Below, one piece after another: positions 21,837 through 29,479 of a stretch of DNA of 30,175 nt. The stretch is from Hyphomicrobiales bacterium (GTDB lineage Bacteria; Pseudomonadota; Alphaproteobacteria; Rhizobiales; Xanthobacteraceae): contig JACQDO010000346.1 in NCBI GenBank assembly GCA_016201085.1, forward strand, positions 1 through 30,175, in the 5' to 3' direction. A program made the position numbers and the translations under genes. How positions within the stretch are numbered: the first letter of the stretch is position 1; every line of letters starts with the position of its first letter. The notes below the pieces were generated by a model that worked only from the letters and a program-made list of their open reading frames with translations, was not told where the DNA came from and ran no database searches.

Positions 21837-23747
21837 ATGCGTAACCGTCAATTCGTTCCCCTGCTGGCTAGCACCATGCTGGCGGCGATGGCTGTCGTGC
21901 CGACTTTCGTGATCGCCGCGCCCGACCGTATCGAAACGGCGCGCCCGCTGCCGCCTGCGCTCAACAACCAGACGCCGCACCCGCGCGAAACGGCGCCGGT
22001 GCCGCCGCCGGTCGACTACGCACCGCCGGCGGTAATCGCGCCGCAGCCACGGGCGCAGGCACCCGCCGCGCCGCAACAGCCCGACAGCGGCAGCAATGCC
22101 CCCGTCACAGGCACGCCCGATAAGATCGTCGTCTCCGGCGACAGCCAGCTCGTCGGCAAATTGCGCGAGATCGTCACCGGCAAGCAGCTGGAGAAACGCG
22201 TTGCCGGCGCGCCCGAGCGCAAGGCCATCGAAGCGTTCTACGCCGCGCGCAATTACGCGCCGCTGTGGACGCAAGACGAAAAACTGACGCCGAGCGCGCA
22301 ATCGGCGATCGCGCGGCTGAAGAACGCGGAGGCCGACGGGCTCGACGCGGCCGACTACCCGGTGCCGGATTTCGCCGGCCTCAGCGGCGCCGACGCGCTC
22401 GCCGACGGCGACATCAAGCTCACCAGTGCGCTGCTCACCTTTGCCCGCCATCTGGCGACCGGCCGCATCGCGCCGGCGCGCGTCGTGGCGGAAGTCGACT
22501 ACGGCAACCACACACCGGAGCCGGCCGACATTCTCAAGAAGCTCGCCGAGGCGAGCGATGCCGGCACAGCGATCGAGCGCTTCAATCCGCCGCACAAAGA
22601 ATTCCGCGTCTTGAAGGAAAAACTCGCCGAGCTGCGCCGCGCTCCCGTGCAGCCCGACAACCGCATTGCCGACGGCCCCGTCATCAAGCCGGGCGCCAAG
22701 GATGCGCGCGTGCCGGCGTTGCGCGAGAAGCTCGGCCTTGCCGGCAAGCCGGACGATCTCAGCTACGACAAGGCGTTGCTCATCGCCGTCAAGAAGGTGC
22801 AGGACCGCATCGAGGTCAAGCCGACCGGCTTGATCGATGGCAAGACGCTCGCCGCCATCAACGGCCCCAGGCCGGGCCAGCAGATCGAGCGCGTCGCCGC
22901 CAATATGGAGCGCTGGCGCTGGCTGCCGCGCGAGCTCGGCCGTACTTATGTGATGGTCAATATCCCCGACTTCACCCTCAAGGTGGTGCGCGAACAAAAT
23001 CCGGTCTGGCGCACCAAGATCGTCGCCGGCAAGCCGCAGACACCGACGCCGCTGACCAGCGCGCCGATGGACCACATCATCGTCAATCCGTCCTGGTACG
23101 TGCCGCAGTCGATCATCCAGAACGAACTGCTGCCGGCCTATGCGAGCGACCCGCAAATCTTCGACCGCATGGGTCTCGAGGTGAAGCGCGGGACCGACGG
23201 CAATATCAACGTGGTGCAGCCGCCCGGCGCCGCCAACGCGCTCGGCCGCATCAAGTTCGCGTTCCCCAACAAGTTCCAGGTTTATCTGCACGACACGCCG
23301 GAGAAGCGGCTGTTCGGCCACGAGCGGCGCGCCTTCAGCCACGGCTGCATGCGGGTGCTGGACCCGACCAAATTCGGCGAGGTCATGCTGGGGCTGACCA
23401 TGAACGGTCAGACCCCGAACGCGCAGCAGATCAACGCCATGTTCGACCGGGACGAGCGCACCTTCCAGCTGGTCAACAAGCCGATGGTGCACCTGACCTA
23501 TCAGACCGCCTTTGTTGACGACGGCCGGCTGGAGCTGCGCGACGACGTCTACGGTCTCGATGCGCGCATGCATGCCATCCTGCACGGCGCCGAACGCCGC
23601 ATCGCCGACGTCGCGCCGCCGCAGGACGCCAAGCAGGGCAGCAAGCGCGAACTGGCGACCGCCAGGTCCAACCAGGAAATGCTGCGCCGGGTCGAGCAGC
23701 GCGGGTCCTTCAATCCGTTCTCGATCTTCAACGAAATCATCCACTAG
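21837..23747 (+). CDS. L,D-transpeptidase, YcbB/LdtD-like
   Basis: A 636-residue exported peptidoglycan cross-linking enzyme. MRNRQFVPLLASTMLAAMAVVPTFVIA is a signal peptide; a proline-rich low-complexity stretch follows (about 35-90). Next comes a helical YcbB scaffold-like region (AIEAFYAARNYAPLW, LKNAEADGLDAADYP, LTSALLTFARHLATGRI), a peptidoglycan-binding-like segment (VPALREKLGLAG ... KPTGLIDGKTLAAIN) and the YkuD catalytic domain. The active site GHERRAFSHGCMRV holds C504, the nucleophile. YcbB-type enzymes make 3-3 cross-links between meso-diaminopimelate residues. The ATG at 21837 has GGAG 8 nt upstream; longer frames lack support. The 200 bases before it hold only an AT-rich palindrome at 21640-21651. 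Confidence 0.94.
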   Translation: MRNRQFVPLLASTMLAAMAVVPTFVIAAPDRIETARPLPPALNNQTPHPRETAPVPPPVDYAPPAVIAPQPRAQAPAAPQQPDSGSNAPVTGTPDKIVVSGDSQLVGKLREIVTGKQLEKRVAGAPERKAIEAFYAARNYAPLWTQDEKLTPSAQSAIARLKNAEADGLDAADYPVPDFAGLSGADALADGDIKLTSALLTFARHLATGRIAPARVVAEVDYGNHTPEPADILKKLAEASDAGTAIERFNPPHKEFRVLKEKLAELRRAPVQPDNRIADGPVIKPGAKDARVPALREKLGLAGKPDDLSYDKALLIAVKKVQDRIEVKPTGLIDGKTLAAINGPRPGQQIERVAANMERWRWLPRELGRTYVMVNIPDFTLKVVREQNPVWRTKIVAGKPQTPTPLTSAPMDHIIVNPSWYVPQSIIQNELLPAYASDPQIFDRMGLEVKRGTDGNINVVQPPGAANALGRIKFAFPNKFQVYLHDTPEKRLFGHERRAFSHGCMRVLDPTKFGEVMLGLTMNGQTPNAQQINAMFDRDERTFQLVNKPMVHLTYQTAFVDDGRLELRDDVYGLDARMHAILHGAERRIADVAPPQDAKQGSKRELATARSNQEMLRRVEQRGSFNPFSIFNEIIH

Positions 23748-23848
23748 CGCCGGGGCAGTAGCCGGATACGGCAAAGGCCCGCGGCACAGGCAAGTAAGCG
23801 GCACCTCGCACGAACGGTTATGAGCGATAAATTGAATTTTGGTGCACG

Positions 23849-23880
23849 AGTTCCATGGCTGGCAAGTTCCATGGCAGGCA
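23849..23880. repeat. tandem duplication of a 16-base unit
   Basis: AGTTCCATGGCTGGCA (23849-23864) is followed directly by AGTTCCATGGCAGGCA (23865-23880), differing at one base. It lies in the non-coding region between the L,D-transpeptidase and DUF882 genes (23748-24047), which otherwise holds only the CtrA-like site. Confidence 0.7.
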
Positions 23881-23969
23881 TTTGGACTTGGCCGCAGAGC
23901 CGCCAATTGCCCGGCCATTTTCCGCCACGATCACCCGTTAGTTCCGACCGGTACAGGGTACTTTCTCCG

Positions 23970-23985
23970 CTAAGGGCTCGTTAAC
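23970..23985 (+). promoter_or_regulatory. near-consensus CtrA site upstream of the DUF882 gene
   Basis: CTAA-GGGCTCG-TTAAC differs from the CtrA consensus TTAA-N7-TTAAC at one base. It lies 41-62 nt upstream of the possible start codons, oriented toward the gene. With the perfect site at 20038 it suggests shared cell-cycle control of this envelope block. Confidence 0.45.
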
Positions 23986-24047
23986 CGTTACCGACAACAC
24001 TGTGTGGTCGTCGTCACGGCGACTATTTGGGGGGCGTAGCGACGACT

Positions 24048-25691
24048 GTGGGGCGGGGATCTTCACGCAATCATGTGGTGCCAGGCAAAGCCGCAGGTCG
24101 GCTTTCCGACGGCGTTGCGATTCTGCTGCGCACCGGTGCCCGGCTGAGCGTGGCCAGCCTGTTCCTGCTCGGCGCCAATAACGCGCTGCAGACGGCGATC
24201 GCCGAAGGCGACACCCGCACCATCTCCTTCCATCACCTGCACACCGGCGAAGACCTCACCATCACCTACAAGCGCAACGGCCGTTACGACGACGACGCGC
24301 TGAAGAAGATCGACTGGTTCATGCGCGACTGGCGGCGCGAACAATCCGTCCGCATGGATCCGCATCTGATCGATCTGTTATGGGAGACCAATCGCGAGGT
24401 CGGCGGCAGCGAGGCGATCCAGGTGGTGTGCGGCTATCGCTCGCCGGCGACCAACTCCATGCTGCGCGCGCGTTCGACCGGCGTCGCGCAATTCAGCCAG
24501 CACACGCAAGGCCAGGCGATGGATTTCTACATCCCCGGCGTGCCGCTGGAGAAAGTCCGCGTCGTCGGCCTGCGCCTGCAGCGCGGCGGCGTCGGTTTCT
24601 ATCCGACCTCGGGTTCGCCGTTCGTGCATCTGGACACCGGCACCATCCGCCACTGGCCGCGCATGACGCACGATCAACTGGCCAAGGTGTTCCCCGACGG
24701 CCGCACCGTGCATGTGCCGTCCGACGGCCGGCCGCTATCCGGCTATGCGCTGGCACTGGCGGAGGTCGAGCACCGCGGCGCCGAACCATCCGCGACTTCG
24801 CTGGAAGCGGCGCGCGACGCGGGCGTGATCACCGCCAGCATCGAACAAGAATCGGCAAAGCCCAAACGTAACCTGCTCGCCAGAATCTTCGGTACGGCCA
24901 AGGACGAGGACGAACTCAGCGCGGAGCCGGCAGTCGCTCCCAAGCGCGTGCATCCACCGACCCGGGTTGCCAGCCTCACACCTCCCACCGTGCGCATCGC
25001 GGTCGAACGCATCGTGCCGCTGCCGGCGGCGCGGCCGAAAGCGGTCGCGGTGGCGGCGGCCAAGCCCAAGCCGGCCGCGCGGAAATTCGTGACGGCGTCG
25101 GTGTCATTGCCGGAGAGCCTGTTCGACACGCGCGGCTACTGGCGCGGCGCGGTCGAGATCGGCGCTTTGCCACCGCCGGCCGCCGCCTCGCCGTTTGAGA
25201 CCGCCGGCATCGATTCAACAGCCACCGGCAGCACCGGCAACGTTGCGCTTGGCTATGCCGCGGAATCCGAGACGCAGGCCCCGGTACGCGCCCGCCCAAT
25301 GGGTTCCAGCATGCCGCGGCTACCGGCGACCGCCGCGCTGATGCCGGTCTCGTCCAACGCCACCCTCATTGCCAAGCCGCCGCTGACGGCGGCGATGTCG
25401 CAGATTTCCGGCACACCGGTCGATCCCTGGCTGCGCGCCGCCGTGTTGACGCCGAGCGTGAGCGATTTCATGAACACGACGCAGCTCGGACCGGTTGACC
25501 AGCGGCCGCTCAATGAGCTGCTGCACAAGCCTTCACAATCGCTGGTGATGACGTTCTCGGCCGAACCGCATCTCGGCATGTTGGCCGACCGCTTCAGCGG
25601 CCAGGCGGTGGTGTTCCTGGCCACCGCGACGTTCACGCCGCAGACCACGGCGGCGGTCACGTTCAATGGCGCGATTGCGTCGCTGCGCTAA
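24048..25691 (+). CDS. DUF882 / M15-like murein peptidase-family protein with long C-terminal extension
   Basis: About 547 residues from the GTG at 24048; TTG 24027 is another possible start and neither is certain. An N-terminal hydrophobic segment (ARLSVASLFLLGANNALQTAIAEG) acts as a signal or anchor. The DUF882 domain follows: TRTISFHHLHTGEDLTITYKRNGRYDD, CGYRSPATNSML, SQHTQGQAMDFYIPG and GVGFYPTSGSPFVHLDTG. The H-x-x-G-x-A-x-D and later H-x-D patterns match the zinc ligands of M15/YcbK-like peptidases, which cut peptidoglycan peptides. The last 250 residues are low complexity (Ala, Pro, Thr) with no recognised fold. It sits next to an L,D-transpeptidase, so a role in cell-wall remodelling is likely. 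Confidence 0.88.
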   Translation: MGRGSSRNHVVPGKAAGRLSDGVAILLRTGARLSVASLFLLGANNALQTAIAEGDTRTISFHHLHTGEDLTITYKRNGRYDDDALKKIDWFMRDWRREQSVRMDPHLIDLLWETNREVGGSEAIQVVCGYRSPATNSMLRARSTGVAQFSQHTQGQAMDFYIPGVPLEKVRVVGLRLQRGGVGFYPTSGSPFVHLDTGTIRHWPRMTHDQLAKVFPDGRTVHVPSDGRPLSGYALALAEVEHRGAEPSATSLEAARDAGVITASIEQESAKPKRNLLARIFGTAKDEDELSAEPAVAPKRVHPPTRVASLTPPTVRIAVERIVPLPAARPKAVAVAAAKPKPAARKFVTASVSLPESLFDTRGYWRGAVEIGALPPPAAASPFETAGIDSTATGSTGNVALGYAAESETQAPVRARPMGSSMPRLPATAALMPVSSNATLIAKPPLTAAMSQISGTPVDPWLRAAVLTPSVSDFMNTTQLGPVDQRPLNELLHKPSQSLVMTFSAEPHLGMLADRFSGQAVVFLATATFTPQTTAAVTFNGAIASLR

Positions 25692-25739
25692 GAAAATCCA
25701 AACGTCGGCAATTTAGATCAGGACGCGCGGCATTCGCGC

Positions 25740-25768
25740 TTCCCCTCTCCCCTTGCGGGAGAGGGGAA
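25740..25768. terminator. perfect hairpin between convergent genes, also a dispersed-repeat type
   Basis: Twelve-base perfect arms TTCCCCTCTCCC (25740-25751) and GGGAGAGGGGAA (25757-25768) enclose CTTGC. It lies between the DUF882 gene (plus) and gapR (minus), so it may end both transcripts. CCCTCTCCC/GGGAGAGGG hairpins are, from memory, frequent intergenic repeats in proteobacteria. Confidence 0.6.
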
Positions 25769-25798
25769 GAGCGCGCGCTGCGTCGTCTAACAAACTAT

Positions 25799-26074
25799 TT
25801 ACTGTAACATCCCCAGTGCGTGCAGGTAGGTTTCGAGAATCTCCTCCTGTTCGCGGCGCTCGTCGGTATCCATCTTGCGCATGCGCACGATGGTACGCAG
25901 CGCCTTGGCGTCGAAGCCGTTGCCCTTGGCCTCGGCATAGACGTCGCGGATGTCGTCGGAGGTGGCTTTCTTTTCTTCCTCGAGCTTCTCGATACGCTCG
26001 ATGATCGCCTTGAGCTGATCCTTGGCGAAGCGGTGGGCGGTTTGTTCTTTTTCAGCCGCTGCGGTGGCAGGCAT
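25799..26074 (-). CDS. gapR: GapR-family (DUF2312) nucleoid-associated protein
   Basis: A 91-residue protein matching Gap[58 protein letters not shown] followed by a helical C-terminus ([21 protein letters not shown]). In Caulobacter GapR binds overtwisted AT-rich DNA ahead of replication forks and helps topoisomerases; it is conserved and important in alphaproteobacteria. The basic face ([14 protein letters not shown]) and the lysine-rich turn are visible. AGGAG lies 8 nt before the ATG at 26074, which is preferred over the GTG at 26080. The 113 bases upstream hold a dyad near the DUF1244 stop. Confidence 0.94.
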   Translation of the reverse strand: MPATAAAEKEQTAHRFAKDQLKAIIERIEKLEEEKKATSDDIRDVYAEAKGNGFDAKALRTIVRMRKMDTDERREQEEILETYLHALGMLQ

Positions 26075-26163
26075 CGACACGTCTCCTGAATGAACGAAAG
26101 CTTTTCGCCGTCCGTTTTAGGAGAATTTCACCACCGCGGCGCGGCCTGCGACAGGAAGCCCCC

Positions 26164-26188
26164 GACATTCACACCTGTGTATAATGTC
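26164..26188. promoter_or_regulatory. nested inverted repeat between DUF1244 and gapR
   Basis: Outer arms GACATT (26164-26169) and AATGTC (26183-26188) and inner arms ACAC (26171-26174) and GTGT (26177-26180) are perfect, with a one-base asymmetry. It touches the DUF1244 stop and lies 90-114 nt upstream of the gapR ATG. It may be a gapR operator or a weak terminator of DUF1244. Confidence 0.35.
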
Positions 26189-26484
26189 TAGTGCTTAGGG
26201 CTGGACTTTTCGAACGCCGCCTTCTGCTCGCCCGAGGCCTCTTTCTGGTACTTTTTGCGCCAGTCCTCGTAGGGCTCGCCGTAGACGATCTGGCGGCTCT
26301 CGTCCTTGCTCATGGCGATGCCTTTGGCGTCGGCGGCATCCTTCATCCAGTTCGACAGGCAATTGCGGCAGAAGCCGGCGAGATTCATCATGTCGATGTT
26401 CTGCACGTCGGTACGCTGGCGCAGGTGCTCGACCAGGCGGCGGTAGACGGCGGCTTCCAGCTCGATACGGGTTTTGTCGTCCAT
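26188..26484 (-). CDS. DUF1244 family protein
   Basis: A 98-residue protein of the DUF1244 family. It starts MDDKTRIELEAAVYRRLVEHLRQR, then has TDVQNIDMMNLAGFCRNCLSNWMKDAA, where C-x-x-C could bind a metal, and ends GEPYEDWRKKYQKEASGEQKAAFEKS. The family is common in alpha- and gammaproteobacteria, about 100 residues long, with structures known but no assigned function. An ATG-start extension to 26547 lacks support; AGGA lies about 9 nt before the ATG at 26484. It is followed by gapR on the same strand, possibly from its own promoter. Confidence 0.9.
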   Translation of the reverse strand: MDDKTRIELEAAVYRRLVEHLRQRTDVQNIDMMNLAGFCRNCLSNWMKDAADAKGIAMSKDESRQIVYGEPYEDWRKKYQKEASGEQKAAFEKSSPKH

Positions 26485-26553
26485 ATGCGATTTCCTGCCT
26501 TTCCTGACTGCAAGATAAGCGCGCGCAAGCGTCAGTTCCATAGGCAATAAAAT

Positions 26554-26587
26554 GCCCGCCGCGCTCCTTGTCCGGAACGCGGCGGGC
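26554..26587 (-). terminator. intrinsic terminator of the ior operon
   Basis: Perfect 10-base arms GCCCGCCGCG (26554-26563) and CGCGGCGGGC (26578-26587) with a 14-base loop. On the minus strand the stem is followed by ATTTTATT, so it ends the transcript of the molybdenum hydroxylase genes, 18 nt after the large subunit stop. Confidence 0.8.
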
Positions 26588-26604
26588 TATGCTTCGCGCC
26601 TGGC

Positions 26605-28830
26605 TCAGGCGAGCGCCTTCTTCACCCGCTCCGCGGTCATCGGCAGATGGCGCAGCCGCTTGCCGGTGAGCTGGAACACGGCGTTGGCAATCGCCGGCGC
26701 CACCGCCATCACGCCGATCTCGCCCATGCCGGTCGGCGGATTATTAGTGGTCACGATCTTGGTGTGGATCTCCGGCACCTCGCTCATGCGCATGACCGGA
26801 TAGCTGTCGAAGTTGGTGGCCTGGACGGCGCCGTCCTTGACCGCGAATTCCTCGATCAACGCGGCGCTCAAGCCATAGACTATCGAGCTTTCGAGCTGGG
26901 CATGCACGTTGTCGGGCTGGATCACCACGCCCGGATCGACCGCCATCCAGAAGTTATGGACCTTGATCTTGCCGGTCTTGGCGTCGAGCGAGATTTCGGC
27001 CACGCCGGCCGAGAACGTGTCGTGATAGTCGGAGAACGCGATGCCCATGCCATGGCCCGGCCGCTTCTTCTTGAAGTTGGACATCTCGGCCGCCGCCTTG
27101 AGCACCGCGTTGGCGCGCGGCTGGCCCTTGGTCAGTTCGAGCCGCAGCGCCAGCGGATCCTTGCCGGACGCCGCCGCCACTTCGTCGAGGAAGGCTTCGG
27201 CGGCGAACTTGTTGTAGCCGGAGCCGATGCCGCGCCAGGCATGCACGCGCATGCCGCGGGTTTCGCGCGCATACTCGGCGAGCGCGTTCGGGATGGCGTA
27301 GTAGGCCTGATCGAGGCCGCGCGCGCCGATATAGTCCTTGCCGCCGGTGGCCTGGAAGCGCGGCGGCGACGCCACCGCATCGACGTTCTCCGACACCAGC
27401 TTGTGATGCCAGGCAACCAGGTTACCCTTGGCGTCGAGACCGGCCTTGAGCACGTGATGGGTCATCGGCCGCGGCCGCGCCGCGGCGATGTCCTCCTCGC
27501 GCATGAGGATCAGTTTCACCGGCTTCTTGATAATGTTGGACAGGATGGTGGCCTGGATCGCCGCATCCGGCCAGATGCGCCGGCCGAAGCCGCCGCCGAG
27601 GAACTGATTGTGGACGCGGATCTTGTCCGGCGTGGTCTTGAGGATGCCGGAAACGATCCCGGCGGCGAGCGCCCCGAACTGAGTGCCGGTCCAAATGTCG
27701 GCCGATTTGCCGTCCTCCGAGACCTGGGCGACCGCGTTCATCGGCTCCATCTGGGCGTGATAGGTGTATTCGGACCAGTACACCGCCTCCACCGTCTTGA
27801 CCGCGCCGCCGAGCCCGGCTTTGGCATCGCCGACCTGGTATTCGACCTTGGTTTCGACGTTGGGGTCCTTGCCCTTGGCGGCATAGTCGGCCTTCGCCTT
27901 CTCCGAGTCGAAGCCGGCGGCGACGGCGCCACTGGTGTCCCAGTTCACCTTGAGCGCCTCCACGCCGGCGCGCGTGGCCTCCACGCTGTCGCCGATCACC
28001 GCCACGCCGAACGGCAGCGGGATGACCTTGCCGACACCCTTGATCTTCATGATGTCGGGAACGTTGACTCCGCCTTCCTTCGGCTTGGCGCCTTCCATCG
28101 GCGACTGCAATATCGAGGCGTAGACCATGCCCGGCACCTGCACGTCGATGCCGTATTTCGCCGAGCCATTCACCTTCATCGGCACGTCGCTGCGGCCAAT
28201 ATCCTTGCGGCCGATCAGCTTGAACTGCGACGGCTTTTTGAGTTCGGCTTCCGTGATCTTCGGCGGCTCGGCCGGCACTTTCGCGAAAGCCGCGACCTCG
28301 CCATAGCTGATGCGCTTTTTGGATTTCTTGTGAATGATCGTGCTTTTTTCGGTGGTGAGTTCAGCCACCGGCACTTTCCATTTGTCGGCGGCGGCATCGA
28401 GCAGCACCTTGCGGGCCTGCGCTCCGGCCATGCGCAACGGCATGTAAAAGCCGGCAACCGCAACGCTGGCCGCGGTGATCTGCGCGCCGTTGAACAGATG
28501 ATGATAATTGCCGTAGACCTTCGGATTGGCCGGCGCGAATTCGACCTTCACTTTCGACCAGTCGGCGTCGAGTTCTTCCGCCAGAATCAGCGGTAACGAT
28601 GTGTACACGCCCTGCCCCATTTCGGCGGCCGGGCAAACGATGGTGATGCTGTTGTCGGTGGCGATGCTGACAAAGGAGTTGAACTTGGTCGGCTCCGTCG
28701 CGCCGATCGCCTCGCCGCTGCGGCCGAGGCCGCCGAGCGTGAAGGCGAAGGTCATGCCAGCGCTGCCGGCGACAAATCCGCGGCGGCTGATGCTGGTGTC
28801 GATCGATCCGTTCTTGATGTGAAGGGTCAT
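26605..28830 (-). CDS. iorB: molybdopterin-binding large subunit of an IorAB-type aldehyde/isoquinoline oxidoreductase
   Basis: A 741-residue molybdenum hydroxylase subunit. The N-terminus has a twin-arginine signal (SISRRGFVAGSAGMTFAFTLGG), so it is exported folded with its cofactor, as in IorB-type enzymes. Typical motifs follow: CPAAEMGQGVYTSLPLILAEEL, GRKDIGRSDVPMKVNGSAKYGIDVQVPGM, AQMEPMNAVAQV, NQFLGGGFGRRIWPDAAIQA, VHAWRGIGSGYNKFAAEAFLDE, GHGMGIAFSDYHDTF and PTGMGEIGVMAVAPAIANAV near the end. The family oxidises aldehydes or N-heterocycles; the true substrate is not decidable. The start codon follows the small subunit stop by 3 nt, with GGGAGG overlapping that stop, so the two are translationally linked. 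No cytochrome c partner is visible here. Confidence 0.92.
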   Translation of the reverse strand: MTLHIKNGSIDTSISRRGFVAGSAGMTFAFTLGGLGRSGEAIGATEPTKFNSFVSIATDNSITIVCPAAEMGQGVYTSLPLILAEELDADWSKVKVEFAPANPKVYGNYHHLFNGAQITAASVAVAGFYMPLRMAGAQARKVLLDAAADKWKVPVAELTTEKSTIIHKKSKKRISYGEVAAFAKVPAEPPKITEAELKKPSQFKLIGRKDIGRSDVPMKVNGSAKYGIDVQVPGMVYASILQSPMEGAKPKEGGVNVPDIMKIKGVGKVIPLPFGVAVIGDSVEATRAGVEALKVNWDTSGAVAAGFDSEKAKADYAAKGKDPNVETKVEYQVGDAKAGLGGAVKTVEAVYWSEYTYHAQMEPMNAVAQVSEDGKSADIWTGTQFGALAAGIVSGILKTTPDKIRVHNQFLGGGFGRRIWPDAAIQATILSNIIKKPVKLILMREEDIAAARPRPMTHHVLKAGLDAKGNLVAWHHKLVSENVDAVASPPRFQATGGKDYIGARGLDQAYYAIPNALAEYARETRGMRVHAWRGIGSGYNKFAAEAFLDEVAAASGKDPLALRLELTKGQPRANAVLKAAAEMSNFKKKRPGHGMGIAFSDYHDTFSAGVAEISLDAKTGKIKVHNFWMAVDPGVVIQPDNVHAQLESSIVYGLSAALIEEFAVKDGAVQATNFDSYPVMRMSEVPEIHTKIVTTNNPPTGMGEIGVMAVAPAIANAVFQLTGKRLRHLPMTAERVKKALA

Positions 28831-28833
28831 GGC

Positions 28834-29292
28834 TCAGGCCTCCCGAGCGGCGCGTTGAATGGCGCGCACGATGCGCGGATAAGTGCCGCAACGGCAGAGA
28901 TTGCCGTCCATGGCCTCGACGATCTGCTGGCGCGTTGGCTTCTTGGTTTTGCTGAGCAGCGCCGCCGCCTGCATGATCTGGCCGGATTGGCAGTAGCCGC
29001 ATTGCGGCACTTGCTCGGCGATGAAGGCTTTCTGCAGCGCGTGCGTGCCGGTCGGCGACAGACCTTCGATGGTGGTGACTTTTTTGCCGACCACTTTCGA
29101 GACCGCGATCTGGCACGAGCGCATCGCCTTGCCGTCGATATGCACGGTACAGGCGCCGCACAGACCGGAGCCGCAACCGAACTTCGTGCCGGTGAGCTTC
29201 ATGTGCTCGCGCACAACCCAGAGCAACGGCGTGTCGGGCTCAGCCTCGACCGTCGCCGTTTTGCCGTTTACTGTGAGTGAAATTGCTGCCAT
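28834..29292 (-). CDS. iorA: [2Fe-2S] small subunit of an IorAB-type oxidoreductase
   Basis: A 152-residue protein with two iron-sulfur domains. Plant-type ferredoxin cluster (residues about 1-75): [23 protein letters not shown] gives C-x4-C-x2-C and the fourth cysteine. C-terminal helical cluster: [13 protein letters not shown] and [12 protein letters not shown]. It passes electrons from the molybdenum subunit to an acceptor. No signal peptide, which fits co-export with the twin-arginine-bearing large subunit. GGAGGG lies 5-6 nt before the ATG at 29292. It is the first gene of the operon and divergent from the glycerate kinase gene; the 187-base gap between them holds no further feature that I can see. 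Confidence 0.95.
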   Translation of the reverse strand: MAAISLTVNGKTATVEAEPDTPLLWVVREHMKLTGTKFGCGSGLCGACTVHIDGKAMRSCQIAVSKVVGKKVTTIEGLSPTGTHALQKAFIAEQVPQCGYCQSGQIMQAAALLSKTKKPTRQQIVEAMDGNLCRCGTYPRIVRAIQRAAREA

Positions 29293-29479
29293 TTCGTCCC
29301 TCCCCAGGGATAGTCATTGTGATTTGCGGAAGTTTCCGCATGTCTTGGCGCCTTGACCGCGAACGCGGCTTTGGCGCGGATCGATCAAACGAAAGTCTAG
29401 CGGTGCGCCGACTTGGTCCTGATGTCGTTGCAGGAAATATAACCAGATTTTTCCGTCCATGGGCAGCTAAGGTTGCAGG

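Noticed and set aside
21708..23918. Very long open frame (736 codons) on the minus strand opposite the L,D-transpeptidase
   Set aside because: High-GC antisense shadow: arginine/alanine/valine-rich, no domain, while the plus strand has a signal peptide, Shine-Dalgarno and full catalytic motif.
26180..26185. Perfect TATAAT on the plus strand, antisense to DUF1244
   Set aside because: No -35-like hexamer lies 16-18 bases upstream, and the sequence is explained by the nested dyad at 26164-26188.
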